A DNA stretch of 64,000 nucleotides from Saxidomus purpurata. Its lineage: Eukaryota > Mollusca > Bivalvia > Venerida > Veneridae. Below the pieces are notes generated by a model that was not told the DNA's origin, searched no databases, and worked only from the letters and a program-made list of their open reading frames with translations. This document shows, in pieces, positions 37,150-51,386 of this stretch. Position numbers and translations under genes: made by a program. The stretch spans positions 30,111,280 through 30,175,279 of the forward strand of contig JAFMSR010000007.1 in the NCBI GenBank assembly GCA_022818135.1. The letters are read 5' to 3'. Positions within the stretch are counted from its first letter, which is position 1. Each line of letters starts with the position of its first letter.

Positions 37150-38043
37150 TTGTGCCAGGGTGAGCTTTTAATATGGATAATTGTCCCTCGTCCGTCCATT
37201 AACTTGTACTTCAAACGACACCTCCTCTGAAACTACTGGGCCAACATTGATGAAACGTGGCAGGGATGTTTCTTGCACGAAGCTCTACCAAAATGCTCTA
37301 AGAATTCCATTTTATGTAGGACTCTGGTTGCTATGGCAACAAATAGAAAAAAACTTTAAAAATCTTCTCTGAAACCACAAGGTATAACGCTTAGATATTT
37401 GGCCTAATTGACCTCTACCGTAATTGTTCAAATTATGACCCCTGGATGAGAATTTGCCACATCCGGGGGTCACTTTATTTTTCAAAGGTTTCTATAGGAA
37501 TTTTTTAAAACATCTTCTCCAAAACCACAAGGCCTAGAGCTAAATTATTTAGTGTATAGCATTGTCTAGTGAACCTCTACCAAGTTTGTTCAAATCATGC
37601 CCCTGGGGTCAATATTGGCCCCACCCAGGGGGCCACTTATATTACATAAACATATATAGGAACACCTTTACAAAATTTTATCCAAAACCACAAGGTCTAG
37701 GGCTAAGATATTTAGTGTGTAATAGTGTCTAGTGGACCTCTTCAAAGTTTGTTCAAATCATGTCTGCGAGGTCGATATTGGTCCCGCCAAGAGGTCACTT
37801 GTGTTACATAGACATTATAGGGAAACCTTTAAAAATCTTCTACAAAACCACAAGGCCTAGACCCTAGATTTTTAGTGTGTAACAATTTCTAGTGGACCTC
37901 TTCAAAGCGTGTTCAAATCATGCCCCCAGGGTCAAAATTGACCCTGTCCGTGGTTCACTTGGTATAGGTAAAACTAAAAAAATTTAGGTAAGTGCACTGG
38001 CACTAAGGTGAGCGATATAGGGTCATCATGGCCCTCTTGCTTG
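37150..38043 (-). mobile_element. Repeat family B element, full copy, inverted
   Basis: It opens CCAGGGTGAGCTTTTAATATGG and closes GGTGAGCGATATAGGG..GGCCCTCTTGC, the reverse of 15335-16480, with about four core units (CCACAAGG(C/T)CTAG..CTAGATxTTTAG). Noncoding and more diverged than the 15 kb copy. Confidence 0.75.
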
Positions 38044-41000
38044 TTTACCGACAAAACGACTGACATATTTTCTACAAGATCAAATGAATTGCAATTGTTT
38101 CTACACTGCACCTTGTTTGTTTTACTTTGTTCATCAGAATACCCATCCTCGGTAACCCATTACCCAATTGAATATATGACGGAGAGAAGCGGCAGGAATT
38201 AACCGTGGGTTCCGACGATGCAGAATACCGTTTTTCTTGTTCTTTTCAGAATTCATGTATTGAAACTAAAGTATAGAACTAACACAATATACATGATTTA
38301 TTTTATTTTCAAAGACAATTTATTACAGAAATATTTGCTCAAGGAAGCTATATAAACTTGCTTGGCTATATTTTGATATTTAAATCACTTCATCTTAAAT
38401 CTATCTGGGGCCAATTTTCACAAGAACTGTATAAGATAAGTTATCAAGTTTATATTGTAGTATATCAATATTTGCAACAGGTTTAACGTTTGTCAAACAC
38501 TTTCCACGTTTGTAACATAAGTACTTTGGTAAACATTGCTCACAGTTGAACTACTGTGCTGAATTGAAGGTGATACTTCGGAAGAAATATTTGTGCAATG
38601 TTCAAGAGGGCCTTAAAATAGATGTTTAAGTAGGTAAAAGGATTTTAGTCTATCAATGATAAGTATTCTATTAGCTACTGTTGAAAATGAAAGCTGTAAA
38701 ATACCTTGAGTTTTCATCGTGTCATTTTAACAACGCCACACATAGGCCTAAATGTTTTACTTCCTACCTTAACTGTAGAATAAAGAATAATTTTGACTTC
38801 CGTTTTCTACTTTGTTTTGGCGTTAAATTCCTGGGGACCAGTACTATCGTTCTATCAAGGAAAATGCCATATTGCTCACATTGTCAGGTCGGCAGCGAGG
38901 CTAGAACCCATCACATTCGGGCAGTAAAAGATTTCGTGACACATTTAGCAACATTAACAAATCGCCACGAAGGCGGACCGACTTTCACCTCGAAGAAATG
39001 GATATCCTACAAAGATTGCTACTGCGTCACTCGTAGAACATATAATTCTACTTATAGCGTACTTGATTGCATTGTAAAAGAGTGCTGTATTTATTGCATC
39101 TATGTGACTGTTGCCATTAACAGATTTTCCAAAGTCGCTGCGCTTTGCTGAGTTTTTTGCCATGGGATAGCAGAACTAACAACCGGATATTTCATTTTGC
39201 ACTCAAACTTGAATATATAATTATATAGATAGGGATTTTTTTTTAACTTAACGACTTCAGCATATAAGTACACATCCTCTATTATGTTTGAGCTGGCTCC
39301 TGTATAAACAATGTGCATAGATGGTAATTGTTGGTTTCGGTGTATCATCACGTTATAATTTCACAGAGTGGGCACCAACAGTGATAAGTTCACCACGCGT
39401 GATCATAACTACTTTTGATGTTTACGAATGAAACGATCGTGATAATTACATCGATACCAATAATTTTTCCATTTATTTTATGTCTCAGACTCTACTCAAT
39501 TTGTTAAGTTTATTTCAATACAATGCCGAAAATTGCGGAAAACGTCATCAGAAAGCATCGCAAACATGACGTCATTTTAACGACGTGATCGTCATATCTA
39601 TGGTTTCCGACATCCAGTATGCATGCAGTAACGATTTCTGTTCTTCAAATATGTACGGGTAACATATTTTGATGATTTTCACAGTCTGGCCAGTGAGTTT
39701 ATCGGGATATAATTCACCGTTATATTTCGATAAACCACTGAAAAACTGGCAATGTATAATCATCTTAATTTTATTTTAATATTCATGGTTAAAATGCAGC
39801 CAGTAGGGGCAAATAAGTTTGAACGCTTTCGGCGAGTTTTCAGTTGTAGCATAATTCTTGTGTTTTTCTTTTTTCTTTATTCGTTTAGAACGATCAGTTT
39901 GTTCTTAAATGATCATCATGCAGTGTAGGGACAGTAACCCGTGAGGATATAACACGTGACCAACACCGATACATATCACCTCCGTTTGTTATATGAATTA
40001 TGCTTTACACAGGCTTATATCATACGGCAGAAAAAGTGTCAAGCGTATATCAGCAGGCAATCGATAAGTTTTGGGGATTAGGAGTTTACGGAAACAACTA
40101 CAGTTCGGTAATATCCGTAAATAACGGTCAGAGTCATAAATCATTGATCGATTGTACTGGAATATTGCCTAAGGGAGATATTGAACTTGACGCGTAACTT
40201 TTGTGAAAATCTTATGTTTTAATTTTTATCATTTCTACCAGAAGATAAAGAAAATTCAGCATTATCATTCACATTACCTGCAATTAATAATAATAATAAT
40301 AATAATAGTAATGTTTTAACTAGTGAGCACTATTTCATTACAGTCACATCATCAGTCATAAAAATAGTCACAGAATAATCCAGAAGCTACAAAATTCGTG
40401 AATTTTGACATAATAATGAGAATGAATCTAGTGTGTACTTGATTTTTCATAATCGGCTAATCCCTTTACACGTGCGTAACGTTTGCTCGTGAGAATTGTT
40501 TAAAATTGTAGACCTGTTATTTTCTAGTACAGACGCACACGGCAAGTCTGTTGCAAAAGTATGGTGTGCTTTAGAAACGTAAATAGATGGACCTACATGT
40601 CCCCGGTAAATAGTACGTCAACTTGTTTTATTTTGCGATCTTAAATTCCTAATCAGTGTTATTCCTGATCTGATAAAGACTGACATTTGATTTCGGTAGG
40701 CTTTTTTAATTTGAGAAATAGAACAGTTTCCTTTCAGAATATCAAATAGATTTTACATACTCTAGTAAACGCTTGATGTTGAATGCCTTAAAAAGTATCT
40801 GATTTTTCATCACATGGCTTGAAAATATAATTAACATTTTAGAAGAAATAAGGATTTATTTTAGGAAAAAAACTTTTCCATTTCTGCAGTAGAATAATAC
40901 CTGTTACATTTTACAGATTTTGTCATTTAATACTCTGCACACAGATCAAACCTTGCGTGTTTCTTTTTTCTTCTCTTTTTGTTAATGTAATAATCAGCTT

Positions 41001-41173
41001 ATTTCTTCGGGAAGAAATGAAAGACAAAAGATACGAGTAATAAGACCACCTGGTTTTGACCTGTGTATTATGAAAACTAGCTTTGGTCTGGAAGAAACTC
41101 TTATGTTGACACCTATAAAATGAAACCAATTTCAGCGGAGCGAATTCTTGCCTTTCACTCGAGACAAAGAGAA
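38044..41173. other. Spacer with no supported gene; one AAT microsatellite
   Basis: A (TAA)n run lies at about 40283-40308. The longest frame (38681-39151, +) has no start context, homology or splice logic that I can support. Confidence 0.5.
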
Positions 41174-41242
41174 TTGCACGGGTACTTTATATTTTGTTTT
41201 ACATTTCTGAAATGTAAAACAAAATATAAAGTACCCGTGCAA
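41174..41242. repeat. 69-bp near-perfect palindrome
   Basis: Two 34-bp arms, TTGCACGGGTACTTTATATT.. and its exact reverse complement, meet around a single T at 41208. No mismatch is visible between the arms. Confidence 0.95.
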
Positions 41243-41789
41243 GTGTTTCGAAATAAAAATGCATGCATAGTGAATCTTTTATGTGTAGCAAATTAACATA
41301 AAAAGCTAAATAATATTATTGAAAATTTCATGGATCCTCGCTATAAAGACGATATCATGTATATCCGGTTTCAATGAAAGGTTTTGCCTTTTTATGAACA
41401 AAAAACTGAAGATTCTAACCCGGTTTGCATTTTAGTGTAAAACAAAACCCAATATACAACGTTTTAAAGATCATGGTAAATGTTACGTAATGTCCGGCCA
41501 TAAAACTTATCGATGGCCTGGAGCAGTTAGATCAATCATTCGGAAGTGTTCGGCCAGCATTACGGAAGCAACCGAGCTCCGATCGTAAAAATGAAATTAT
41601 ATACCTGTTAAACAAAACCTTAAAAAAAGACCATTCTCTTCTTTCTTTATTTTTATATAAAATATATCACTTAAATTGAGAATGATTGTTTTATTCAATC
41701 CCGTTTGTGATTCTAAAATAAGTGTTATAGTTTTTGAACAAATTGAAGATAAGCTGCAAAATTTTCACTTAAAATTGTGACATTTTGGG

Positions 41790-41818
41790 CGTTTTACTAT
41801 ATATTACATAGTAAAACG
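41790..41818. repeat. Small hairpin
   Basis: Arms CGTTTTACTAT and ATAGTAAAACG (11 bp) flank a 7-nt loop. Isolated; no gene nearby. Confidence 0.8.
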
Positions 41819-41999
41819 ACGGGTAGAGTTTTTAAGTTAAAAAAAGACCAAACAAATAAAGTCTCAGAAAAATAAAAAAATATTCATTAAAAAGGGGAAA
41901 TGTTATATTTTATCATCCCGTTTGTGATTTTAAAATAACTTGATTAGTTAAAATGTTATCGTGAGTTAATGACAGCGCTCCTATACAAACCTATAGTAA

Positions 42000-42545
42000 A
42001 TTTGTGGCGTGTATTGGCCCTGGCTGTGACACTTTTTCTGCCACATGTATGAAAAACTTTTAAAAATCTTCCCTGAAACTACAATGCCTCGAGCTTAGAT
42101 AGTTGGCAAGTAACATGTCCATTGTCTACCAAGATTGTTCAGATCATGACCCCGGGTCAAAATTTACCCAGTCCGGGGTGTCACTGGATTTCACATATAG
42201 GCTTATATATGAAAAACCTTAAAAATCTTCTCTGAAGCCACAAGGCATAGAGCTTAAGATAGTTGGCAAGTAACATGACCTAGTGAACCTCTACCAAGAT
42301 TGTTCAAATCGTGACCCCTGGGTCAAAAATGGCCCCGCCTAGGGTCGCTTTATTTTAGATATGCTTACATAGGGAAAACTTAAAAAAAAATTTGTTTAGA
42401 AGCACTAGACCCAGAGATATTTAGAATATAGCATTATGTAGTGGACCTCTGAAGATTGTACAAATGGGAATCCCCAGGTCAAACTTGACCCTTTGTTGAC
42501 CTATAATTAAGACAATTGTAGCCAGGTGAGCGATATAGGGCTAAT
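42000..42545 (-). repeat. Repeat family B element, truncated copy, inverted
   Basis: Core units with GATTGTTCA(G/A)ATC(A/G)TGACCCC near 42132 and 42298, closing GCCAGGTGAGCGATATAGGG near 42520. Only one end and about three diverged units remain. Confidence 0.65.
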
Positions 42546-43592
42546 ATGTATTACTTAGTAATTATTATTTCATCTAGTCTACGTTATTGTTCAACAACGA
42601 CTTGATAGAACTCTGCCAAACTTCATTGAAAGCTTTGCAATCAAGCGGCATAATTCCTGTCTTAAAACAAAGTGTTGATATTTTGATATTTATGATTAAG
42701 TGCTTCTCCATCTCATTGGATATCCTTGGTGCTAGTACAAGTATTTTTGTTTCCAAAATTGAAAAATTGTCGCCAAGTTTGTGTTTCTACCGTATTTGGC
42801 GAGTGGCAGAGGGAACCTGACCCTTGCATCGCCTTTTTCATGATAAATTTCCAGTTGAGGAGACATAACTGCCTACTTATCACGTTAACAGAGCTCCATG
42901 AAATGAAAATACGAGGGGAGTTGATTAATAATATTGTGTCAACATGATCAATCTGGCTGTGTTTGATTTTAAGCCCAAAGTTCTTCAAAATTATGTTCCA
43001 TTTATACAGAAGTTGAGCTTTAAATATCAATCACGGCTAATTTCAATACATTGTACATGTATTCCGCAGGTCGTGATATAATGCATTTTTTATTTACATT
43101 GTGCATACATTGACACTTTTAAAATCCGATACATATGCGTCTTACCTATAAATTTCAAATTATCAATTTTATTAGAATTAAATTACCCGCTTAAACCTTA
43201 AATGGCAAATATAATGTCCCTGTTACATATATATTGTCTGTTGGTCGGCAAGTCTAAACCAGTTTATGTCAGTGCGTCGATATATTTGTATAAGTAGATT
43301 ATTTCGGATTGTTTCTTATTTTGACAAGCTTTAAAAGTATTGAAAAGACCGGTAATAGGCTTTCATGGAGTTAATTCCTTTGGAATCGATTGGAGTAATT
43401 TAACGAGAAAAATGCTTTTTAACTCCGGTCACAGGGGTTGCGATTTTTACAATCCAATTTAAACCTTCTATGTGTGTTCCTTAACAACGGGAGGACGGAA
43501 AAACTTTTAACGATCTTTAATTCATTCTATATCTATATAGACAGACAGAGTGTGTAGACATAATATGGAGATATAAGTTACTGCCGGAAGAA

Positions 43593-46500
43593 ATGCAGCG
43601 GCGGGCGAGTTTGCTAGTTGATAAAGGTTTGTACTACATGTATTATTCATTTTTTTTTTAATTTAGACAGTAAACTAAAAATCAATTTTCAAAAAGTATG
43701 TTTTAGTTCGTGTTAATGTGTCCAGTTGCGTCACTTTATTTACAACTACACACTTTTTTAAGAATTTAATAGTTTTAAAGCAGTATGCATATCTGATATC
43801 TGATCTTGGAGTTTCTTACGATTTAATCATTGCGGTATACCAAATTACAGAGAAAATTAATTTTCGAGGCCATTTATAGCGACAGAACATATTACAGGCC
43901 GGTTCAATCTTCAGTGTAATCATACTTAGTAATTGTCTTCGCTTCAAATTACGTGAAATACTAGTAGATTGTATATCTATTGACTAAATCGATAAACTGG
44001 AATTGAATTCCGTATTTTTGATTTTGTAACGATAACATTTGAATAATCGAACTGAAGTAGTCATGAAGTAGTCATGAATGTGTTAATTTGTATTTGGTAA
44101 ATGTAGCGAGCCTCGAGTCCGACTATTTTATTTTGGGGCTCCCTGCATGCACCCAAATACAAATACACTCGTGCGTACTAACTACTTCAGTATAGGAAAG
44201 TCAAAAAGTGTCCAAGCCTTTTAACCATTGCCTGAAAGGAATACTGAGCAATTCGTTAAGACTCCATGGTTTCATAAAAATCGACGGAATAAATGACGAT
44301 TAAGAAAGTTTCTAAGCTAATAGCAGAAAAGAACGATTATATGCAACTTAAGCGGACAAAAAACAACAAAGTTCCTGTGATCCGATAATAAAAGTGAAAC
44401 TTGATCCGTACATAGCATACTTTTTCCATCAATTATTTCTCATTGCTAATTGATTTCCTCGTACACCAGCTTACAGTACATAGAGTTACTGTCACCCGTA
44501 TGTTGGCCATCAGACATTTAGATGTATTACACCTAAATGAAGAACGTACAAAAACTGGAAAATCTTTTCTTTTTTTTTTTTTTGCTTTTCTGTAAAGTTA
44601 TGTAACCAGTTTCCTTAAAATGTATGTTATTATTGTTATCATTAGCATCATGTTGTTCATACACGGTTGCCGTTTTCACTGGCACCGTGGTATTTCGCAT
44701 TTAGGGTATTATAGAATTAATGATTTTAAAAATATCAAATTCATGTACTGGTTTTTCAAAGCGATCAACATGCCCTCAAATCTAATCATTTGATACCATT
44801 TTGACTTCTGCATTAAAGACTTTTCTATATTGTAATTTATCTTGCTTAAAAGACGGTTATCAGTTGAACAAACCTATCGATTTGATTGAATATATTAACA
44901 CAGTACCTTGAGAAATATCTGCTAAACTCTATTTTATCACGTTAAAATACCAGACCTGTACAGCACATCTGATAAGAGTTGAGATAACAAGGGAACATAG
45001 ACTTCAACTGCCGTGATCCGTTTTCAGCACCTCTCTTGAAAACGTGCGTAGGTCCTACCGCACTTGAACCAATGACTCAATCAGTGAGAGGTTTAGAATG
45101 TTCCAGTTGGAGGGAGGTGTTGGAGGAGGGGAGGCAGGTCTCGGAGGCAGGTCTTGTCGGAGGCTGATCATGTGGGGGGGCTCCGAGGGGGAAAGGTCTC
45201 TGTGGGAGGCATATATCGGAGGGGGACAGGTCTCTATAGGTGGCAGGTGTCGGAGGGATGGGAGGCAGGTGTCGGAGGGAGACAGGTCTCTGTGGGAGGC
45301 AGGTGTCGGAGGGAGGCAGGTCTTTGTGGGTGTGGGTGTGGCGGGGTTAACTCTTTACAGAAAGTACAACACGTTGTGTCTGTTACGAATCTATATTCAA
45401 AATAAAACGTTACAACACAATACAACGGAAGTGACTCTGTGATGCAGACGTCACGTAACGTAAGGCGCGAAGTTAACGTTACTTAAAGATGCGCCGTAAT
45501 TCCTAACATACTGCGGGCCGCGAAAAGTAAATAAATTCTTACTGAAAAGAAATATTACTGTCTTATTATATGAATAAGCAAAGTGGGTATAATACTATCA
45601 TATTGAATTTAACACTTATGACTTTAAAAACAGTTAAATATGCACTTTCAAAAATAGTGTCTGTAAAACTATGCGTTACAAAAGTCATGTATCATTAAAT
45701 TCCGAAATGATAACTGTCTCTCTCTGTAATATGAACACTAAATAAAAACGAAGAATATTATATCCAGAATTTAAACACTGTCACTGTCAATAACACACTT
45801 GTTTTGGTATTCATACAGCTTCTAATGGGTAAAGTTTCACCACTGGTCTGTTTGTAAGTCCATTACTAGTTCGAATCTTCGCTGCACGTGTTAATCCGTC
45901 GTTACCAGTAATGAGTTCCTCTATTACTGCGAGTTTCCATTTGGATCGAGGGGTTTCGTCATGTACCTGTACGACGTCGCCGACCTTTATGTTCTGTTGA
46001 GTACTTCCGGTAGCTGTATGGCGTTCCCGTAATGCCGTCAAATACTCGCACCGCCAACGTTTCCAGAATTTATTCAGGAGCTCTTGTATAATATTGAGCT
46101 GTTTTCTAGCCGATGACTGGGAAATGTTACATCAGTTGCTTTGTTCAAGTCTTTTGCAATAGATTCCCATTTCTGTCTTATTGAATCAGGCAGTGAACTG
46201 TCCCATGTGTATTTTTCTTTCCATAAGTCTTGCATCAGCAACTTGGCTCTCACTGTAACCGGGCTAAGTAGACCTAAGGGGTCAAATATTTTTGATGATT
46301 CTTGTAGAATGAAGCGTTTTGTAGTGTCATGTGTGGTGTTGAAACTCCGTTTACAAAATCTCAGGGTGTCGCACTCTGGGTCCCATCTCATACCGAGAAC
46401 TTTTACTGGAATATCAGAGTCATGCACTCCTTCACTTTTAGCTAGTTCTTGTAAACGCTGACTGTTTGATGTCCATGATCTCAAATTGAATTCAGCTTTT

Positions 46501-49500
46501 GACATCAATGTACGGGACTCATGAAAGTAGTCTATTGCATCTTCTTCAGTTTCTAAACTTGATAGTATATTGTCAACATACAAATCTCTCTTTAAGATGT
46601 TGGAAACCGGAAGTTCGTGGTTTTCACTGAGGTGCTTCAAAATCGTGGCGTTCAGGATAAATGGTGAACTTGTTGCTCCGAATAACACGCTCTTGAATCT
46701 GTATGTAATCAGTTGACTGTCTGGATTACTTGTATCACTTAGCCAAAGAAATCGTGTTACGTCTCTGTCGTTTTCATCTAGTCTGATTTGTAGGAAGGCC
46801 TTTTCGATGTCTGTTGACACGGCGTATCTATGGTAACGGAATCTCAGAATAATTGAGGTGAGATCATTTAACTCGGGCGGGGTCGACTCTAAGCAGTCAT
46901 TTAAGCTTGGGCTTTCTTGATTCGCTCGACAACTGCAGTCATATACAATTCTAATTGGGGTCGTTGATGAATCTTTCTTCACTGGGTGGTGGGGTATGTA
47001 GTGCACGAGTTGATTGGGGTTAGCTTCATATGGTACTTTTTCAATGAATCCTCGTTTTTCCTGTTCATTGATGATTTCTCCATATTTGTTGAGAAGTTCC
47101 GGTTCTTTGCGTAAGCGATTTATCATACTCTCTGTTCTTCTTTTGGTTACGTTGTAGTTGCTAGGCAACATATGGTGATCTGATTTCCAGGGCAACTTTG
47201 CTATGTATCTACCATCTGAGAAAGATATTGCATTGTGCTGGTATTCTGTCAACTTTGTTGTTTCAGGTTTGTCAACTGAGTTAGAAATACCCATACTCTC
47301 TAAACTCCAGAACTTTTCTAACGTTGATTCGTCTTCTCCTTGTATGTGTGTCGCAATCACAGTTTGTACATGTTCATGGGATGTGACTGTATTACAATGT
47401 GGTAAAGGTCCGGAAAGCAAGTATCCAAGTCTCGACTGAACAGCAGTTGGACCATTTCCCAGATATTATTTCCCGTTGATGAACAACAAAGAAAGAAATA
47501 CAGGCAGATGTCGGAGGGAGGCAGGTCTCTGTGGTAGGCAGGTTTCGGAGTGGAAAGGTCTCGGGTGCTTTTACTTTGGCGATAGCTGTTCTTACGCTGT
47601 TTGCCTTTCAACGACACGATATGCAAGCAAACATTTACCAGTCTGGTATTTTGTTTGTATAACATGCACAGCACTGTTAGTTCATGCAAATTAGAAAAGA
47701 CAAAATATATTTTATACATTTGAGATATAAGAAACGGTTTCCAAGCATAGAATAATTTGAACACGTGTTAATAAATGCTTATGCGTTCAAGTTCGTCTAA
47801 AACCTGTTTTATTCAGTCACGCGGGTACTTTCAATGCTGAAGACAGTATTTCCAAACGTGTTACTCGCTATAAGTATCTCCCCTGGAATGTGCCACTCAA
47901 AACAGCAATTGTCTTTTAAAGTACCACAGTTATACAGTTGATTATATGTCAAGTTTAAGTATATAAACAGCAGTGACCCTCATGCTCCTCCCCTAAACAT
48001 TGCACACACACCAGCCTTGCACTTACATCAACGGTTCAATGTTCTTTTCAGATGAAATCGTTAAGACTTTTGTTAATAACGACCTGCTTATTAGAAAAAT
48101 CCAGGCCACTGACGTACCTAAAATTCCATTGACATACTCGTTTCTGTTTGACTTTTTCAAATTGCTTGTTTACATTGCCCTTTATTTTCAATGAACTACA
48201 GTCCACTATTGTCCGTTCGATTCAAATTTTACATTGGCGATTAACTAAACTATTCATAAAATAAATGCCAATTTATGCTATTCAGCGAATATTTACGCTA
48301 TTTATTGATCAATTAAATTGATCATTTTCTAAATACAAGAGATAGTAACCACCAAATATTTACGATCATCATCTTTCCAAATTACGAAAAATGCAATCAT
48401 CCTTTTAATTTAATTCACCGGCACAACAATGGTCATGCGCGTAACAGGAAATTAAAATTAAACGTTATTGGCATTTGCACATTGAGTTAAGTGGAGCCCT
48501 ACAAATATCAAGAAGAATATGTTTTATATATTCAGTTCATATTTTTGTCTAGTTGCTTCTATAGTGCGTATTGATCGAGTCGCTGAACGCATTATTTTGT
48601 GATTTGAAAATGCTAACGAATCATTAAACTTTAATTAATCTGAATTATCAACAGATTATAAAAGGATTAATCTCGAAAAAAAATGTTCATGGGTAGTCTT
48701 TCGTACAGAATGAATTGTACATGCAAATATTTTTGTCTATTTATTCAGTCCTAATTTAACAGAATAAATTTTAAGCATTTATTGACGCACGTCTATCAGC
48801 CATCTCCCGGTCATAATGACTTTAAATAGTTTGATTAAGATAATATAAAATGTCATAAGCCTGGTATATATCTAGACGTTTTATCGCGAACAATTGACTT
48901 TATAAATTCCAATAAATCATCACAGGACACCCTAACAACAATGTTTTGAACACACATAACCCAACTTCAAAACGGTCGGTGCGATCTATACTTAAAAAAG
49001 GCCTCGGCAACGGAACGTTTTATGAAGGCATACTTGAAAATCAAATCATGTTCATTATATCAAAGTCTCATTTCTGAATGGTTGTCGGTGCAAACTTTCA
49101 AATTAAATAAAGTGGTAGGCTGTTAAAATGTGGTTAGAGTCGTACAGATAAGAGAGACACGAAAACACTGTATAAACTTCTTCAAATAGTTTGTAAAATA
49201 TACGTCTTAAATCTAAATCTGTTTCGTGCTTTTATGCTATTCCCTTACAGTTTTTTTTTCAAACGTTAAATTGTCTGAAATATCGTGTTACACTGGTCTA
49301 TGCGGTAGGTTGCATTCCTTAGACTAAACGTGCAGTCTCCTAAGCGAGCTGATGCCACGTGGTTAAAGCTTTTATTGATATTTTAATGATCTAACCATTT
49401 TTAAAACATAAATAGCCAATAGTTTTTCTAAACTGGTATATATTCTGAAAAAGGGCTGATGGTACAAACTTATTAATTTGCAGAATCTGGATGTCCGTTT

Positions 49501-51337
49501 CGAATACGCCATCTTGATGACGTCATTGATAGTGATACGACGGATTTGCACCGGAAGGAGAAGGAGCAGGTTCTACGATATAGCCATTTGAACTCTGAGG
49601 AATTTGACACTGTTGACAAGCTCATACGCGGGGGACTTCGTCCAGAATCATTACCATGTCAAGATCCGAAAGTAGTTCGCATGTTTGTGTGCTCATCGGG
49701 ACCGGGTAAGCCCTTCAAAGTTTAAAGAAATAACTGTCGCTAAACATATCAAAGTATTTAAACAGAGTTAATGTTAATATTTATAATACGGGCGAAGCCC
49801 GACTATAGGTAAACGTATGTACGAGTACTTATTAATAATTGAATACTAAAACAACTAGATCTATCACTAAATGTGATTAATACCTCCGAAAGACTGCTTT
49901 ATAAACTGAGGAAGTTCGTAGTAACAGAATACCTTGCAAAAAAACAAAAAACAAATAGAGATATTGTTCTTGGCAATAACTCTGTAATTTGTCAAGATAG
50001 AGTTATGGTTCTTGTACACTTCACTTTCTCTCATTGTGCTGAACCATTGTATGAAGTTGTATTGAATTCCAACTAGTAGTTTTCAAGTTATGCTCTGGAC
50101 AAGGAAAGGTAAAAAATGGCAATAACTCTGTAATTACTAAATAAAAAAAGTTATGGTTCTTGTACACTGCACTTCCTCTCACTGTGCTTCATCATTGTAT
50201 GAAGCTCTATTGAATTCCAACAAGTAGTTTTCAAGTTATGCTATGAAAAGGAAAAGTAACAAAAGACAATAACTCTGTAATTAGTCGAGATGGAGATATG
50301 GTCTTGTGCACTGCACTTTCTCTCATTGTGCTTGACCATTGCATGAAGTTGTATTGAATTCCAACTAGTAGTTTTCAAGTTATGCTCCGGACAAGGAAAA
50401 GTAGCAAAGGGAAATAACTCTGTAATGATTCAAGATATAGTTATGGTTCTTGTACACTGCACTCATTGTGCTAGACCATTGTATGAAATTGTTTTTACTT
50501 TCAACCAGTAGATTTCAAGTTATGTTTCGGACAAGGAAAAATAACCAAGGCCAATTACTCTGTAATTAGTCAAGATGAAGTTATGGTTCTTGTGCACTGC
50601 ACTTCCTCTCAATGTGCTTGACCATTGTATGAAGTTGTATTTACTTTCAACAAGCTGTTTTCAAGTTATGCTCCGGACAAGGAAAATGCAACGGTCCGAC
50701 CGACCAACTACCGGGTAACTCCTGGTGAACTTTGCTGATTTTCAAAAAAGTTCGTTCCCCCCCCCCCCTTTTTATATAGATCTTTAGTGTTTTTTTTCTC
50801 ATAAACTTAAATGACCCTCAGACATTTTGAACTCTTCACCTACCTGGAATAAGTCCTTAATCTAGTATTACCTCTGTCTTTCTATTGTTGTTGTAAGTGG
50901 ATTAAATGTAAACTTTTGTTTTGAAATATTATTTCCAGACTTCGAAGCGGAGAGGAATTACCTGTTTGAGAATGTGTATCCTCTTCTACGTCAATACTGC
51001 CGAAATAATCATGGAATCGACTTTCAGGTTAATCTCACCTCAATTGATATACTTACTCCGGGGAAATGTGATCAAAAAAAACCCCCCAAAAAAAAAAAAA
51101 AAAAAAAAAAACTGTTTACTTAATGAAGTAGCCTATCATAGGCAACATTCATACTCTAGAACACCCAATATGGTCTCATTCCGATATTTTTTATCCCACT
51201 TCGACGAACAATTTATTTTTTTTTTTCAACAAAAACAAAAAGTGATTGTTTTTGAAACCCCCACCAGAGTCCGAAGGTAGTTGTTGTAAGATAGTTACTT
51301 TTTTTCCCCCCCCCTTCACAGCTGAACGTATTTCATT

Positions 51338-51386
<49 letters not shown>

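Larger units (their letters stand above)
45346..47499 (-). mobile_element. BEL/Pao LTR retrotransposon, truncated and internally deleted
   Basis: A minus-strand remnant lying between two blocks of the same minisatellite. It retains the reverse transcriptase (46074-47466) and the C-terminal integrase-associated domain (45811-46081); everything between them (RNase H, integrase catalytic core) is missing, and so are gag, protease and the 5' end. The stretch 45346-45810 may include the 3' LTR, but no 5' LTR is available for comparison. Not autonomous. Confidence 0.85.

Noticed and set aside
38681..39151. 156-codon + frame
   Set aside because: No recognised domain, no splice or promoter logic, and open frames overlap on the other strand.
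42713..43030. Minus frame with LLYKWNIILKNFGLKI, faintly like a LINE reverse transcriptase
   Set aside because: Too short; no catalytic motif or flanking RT segments were found.
45098..45442. Gly-rich + frames and a Pro-rich minus frame
   Set aside because: Composition artefacts of the G-rich minisatellite; the three frames are equally open.
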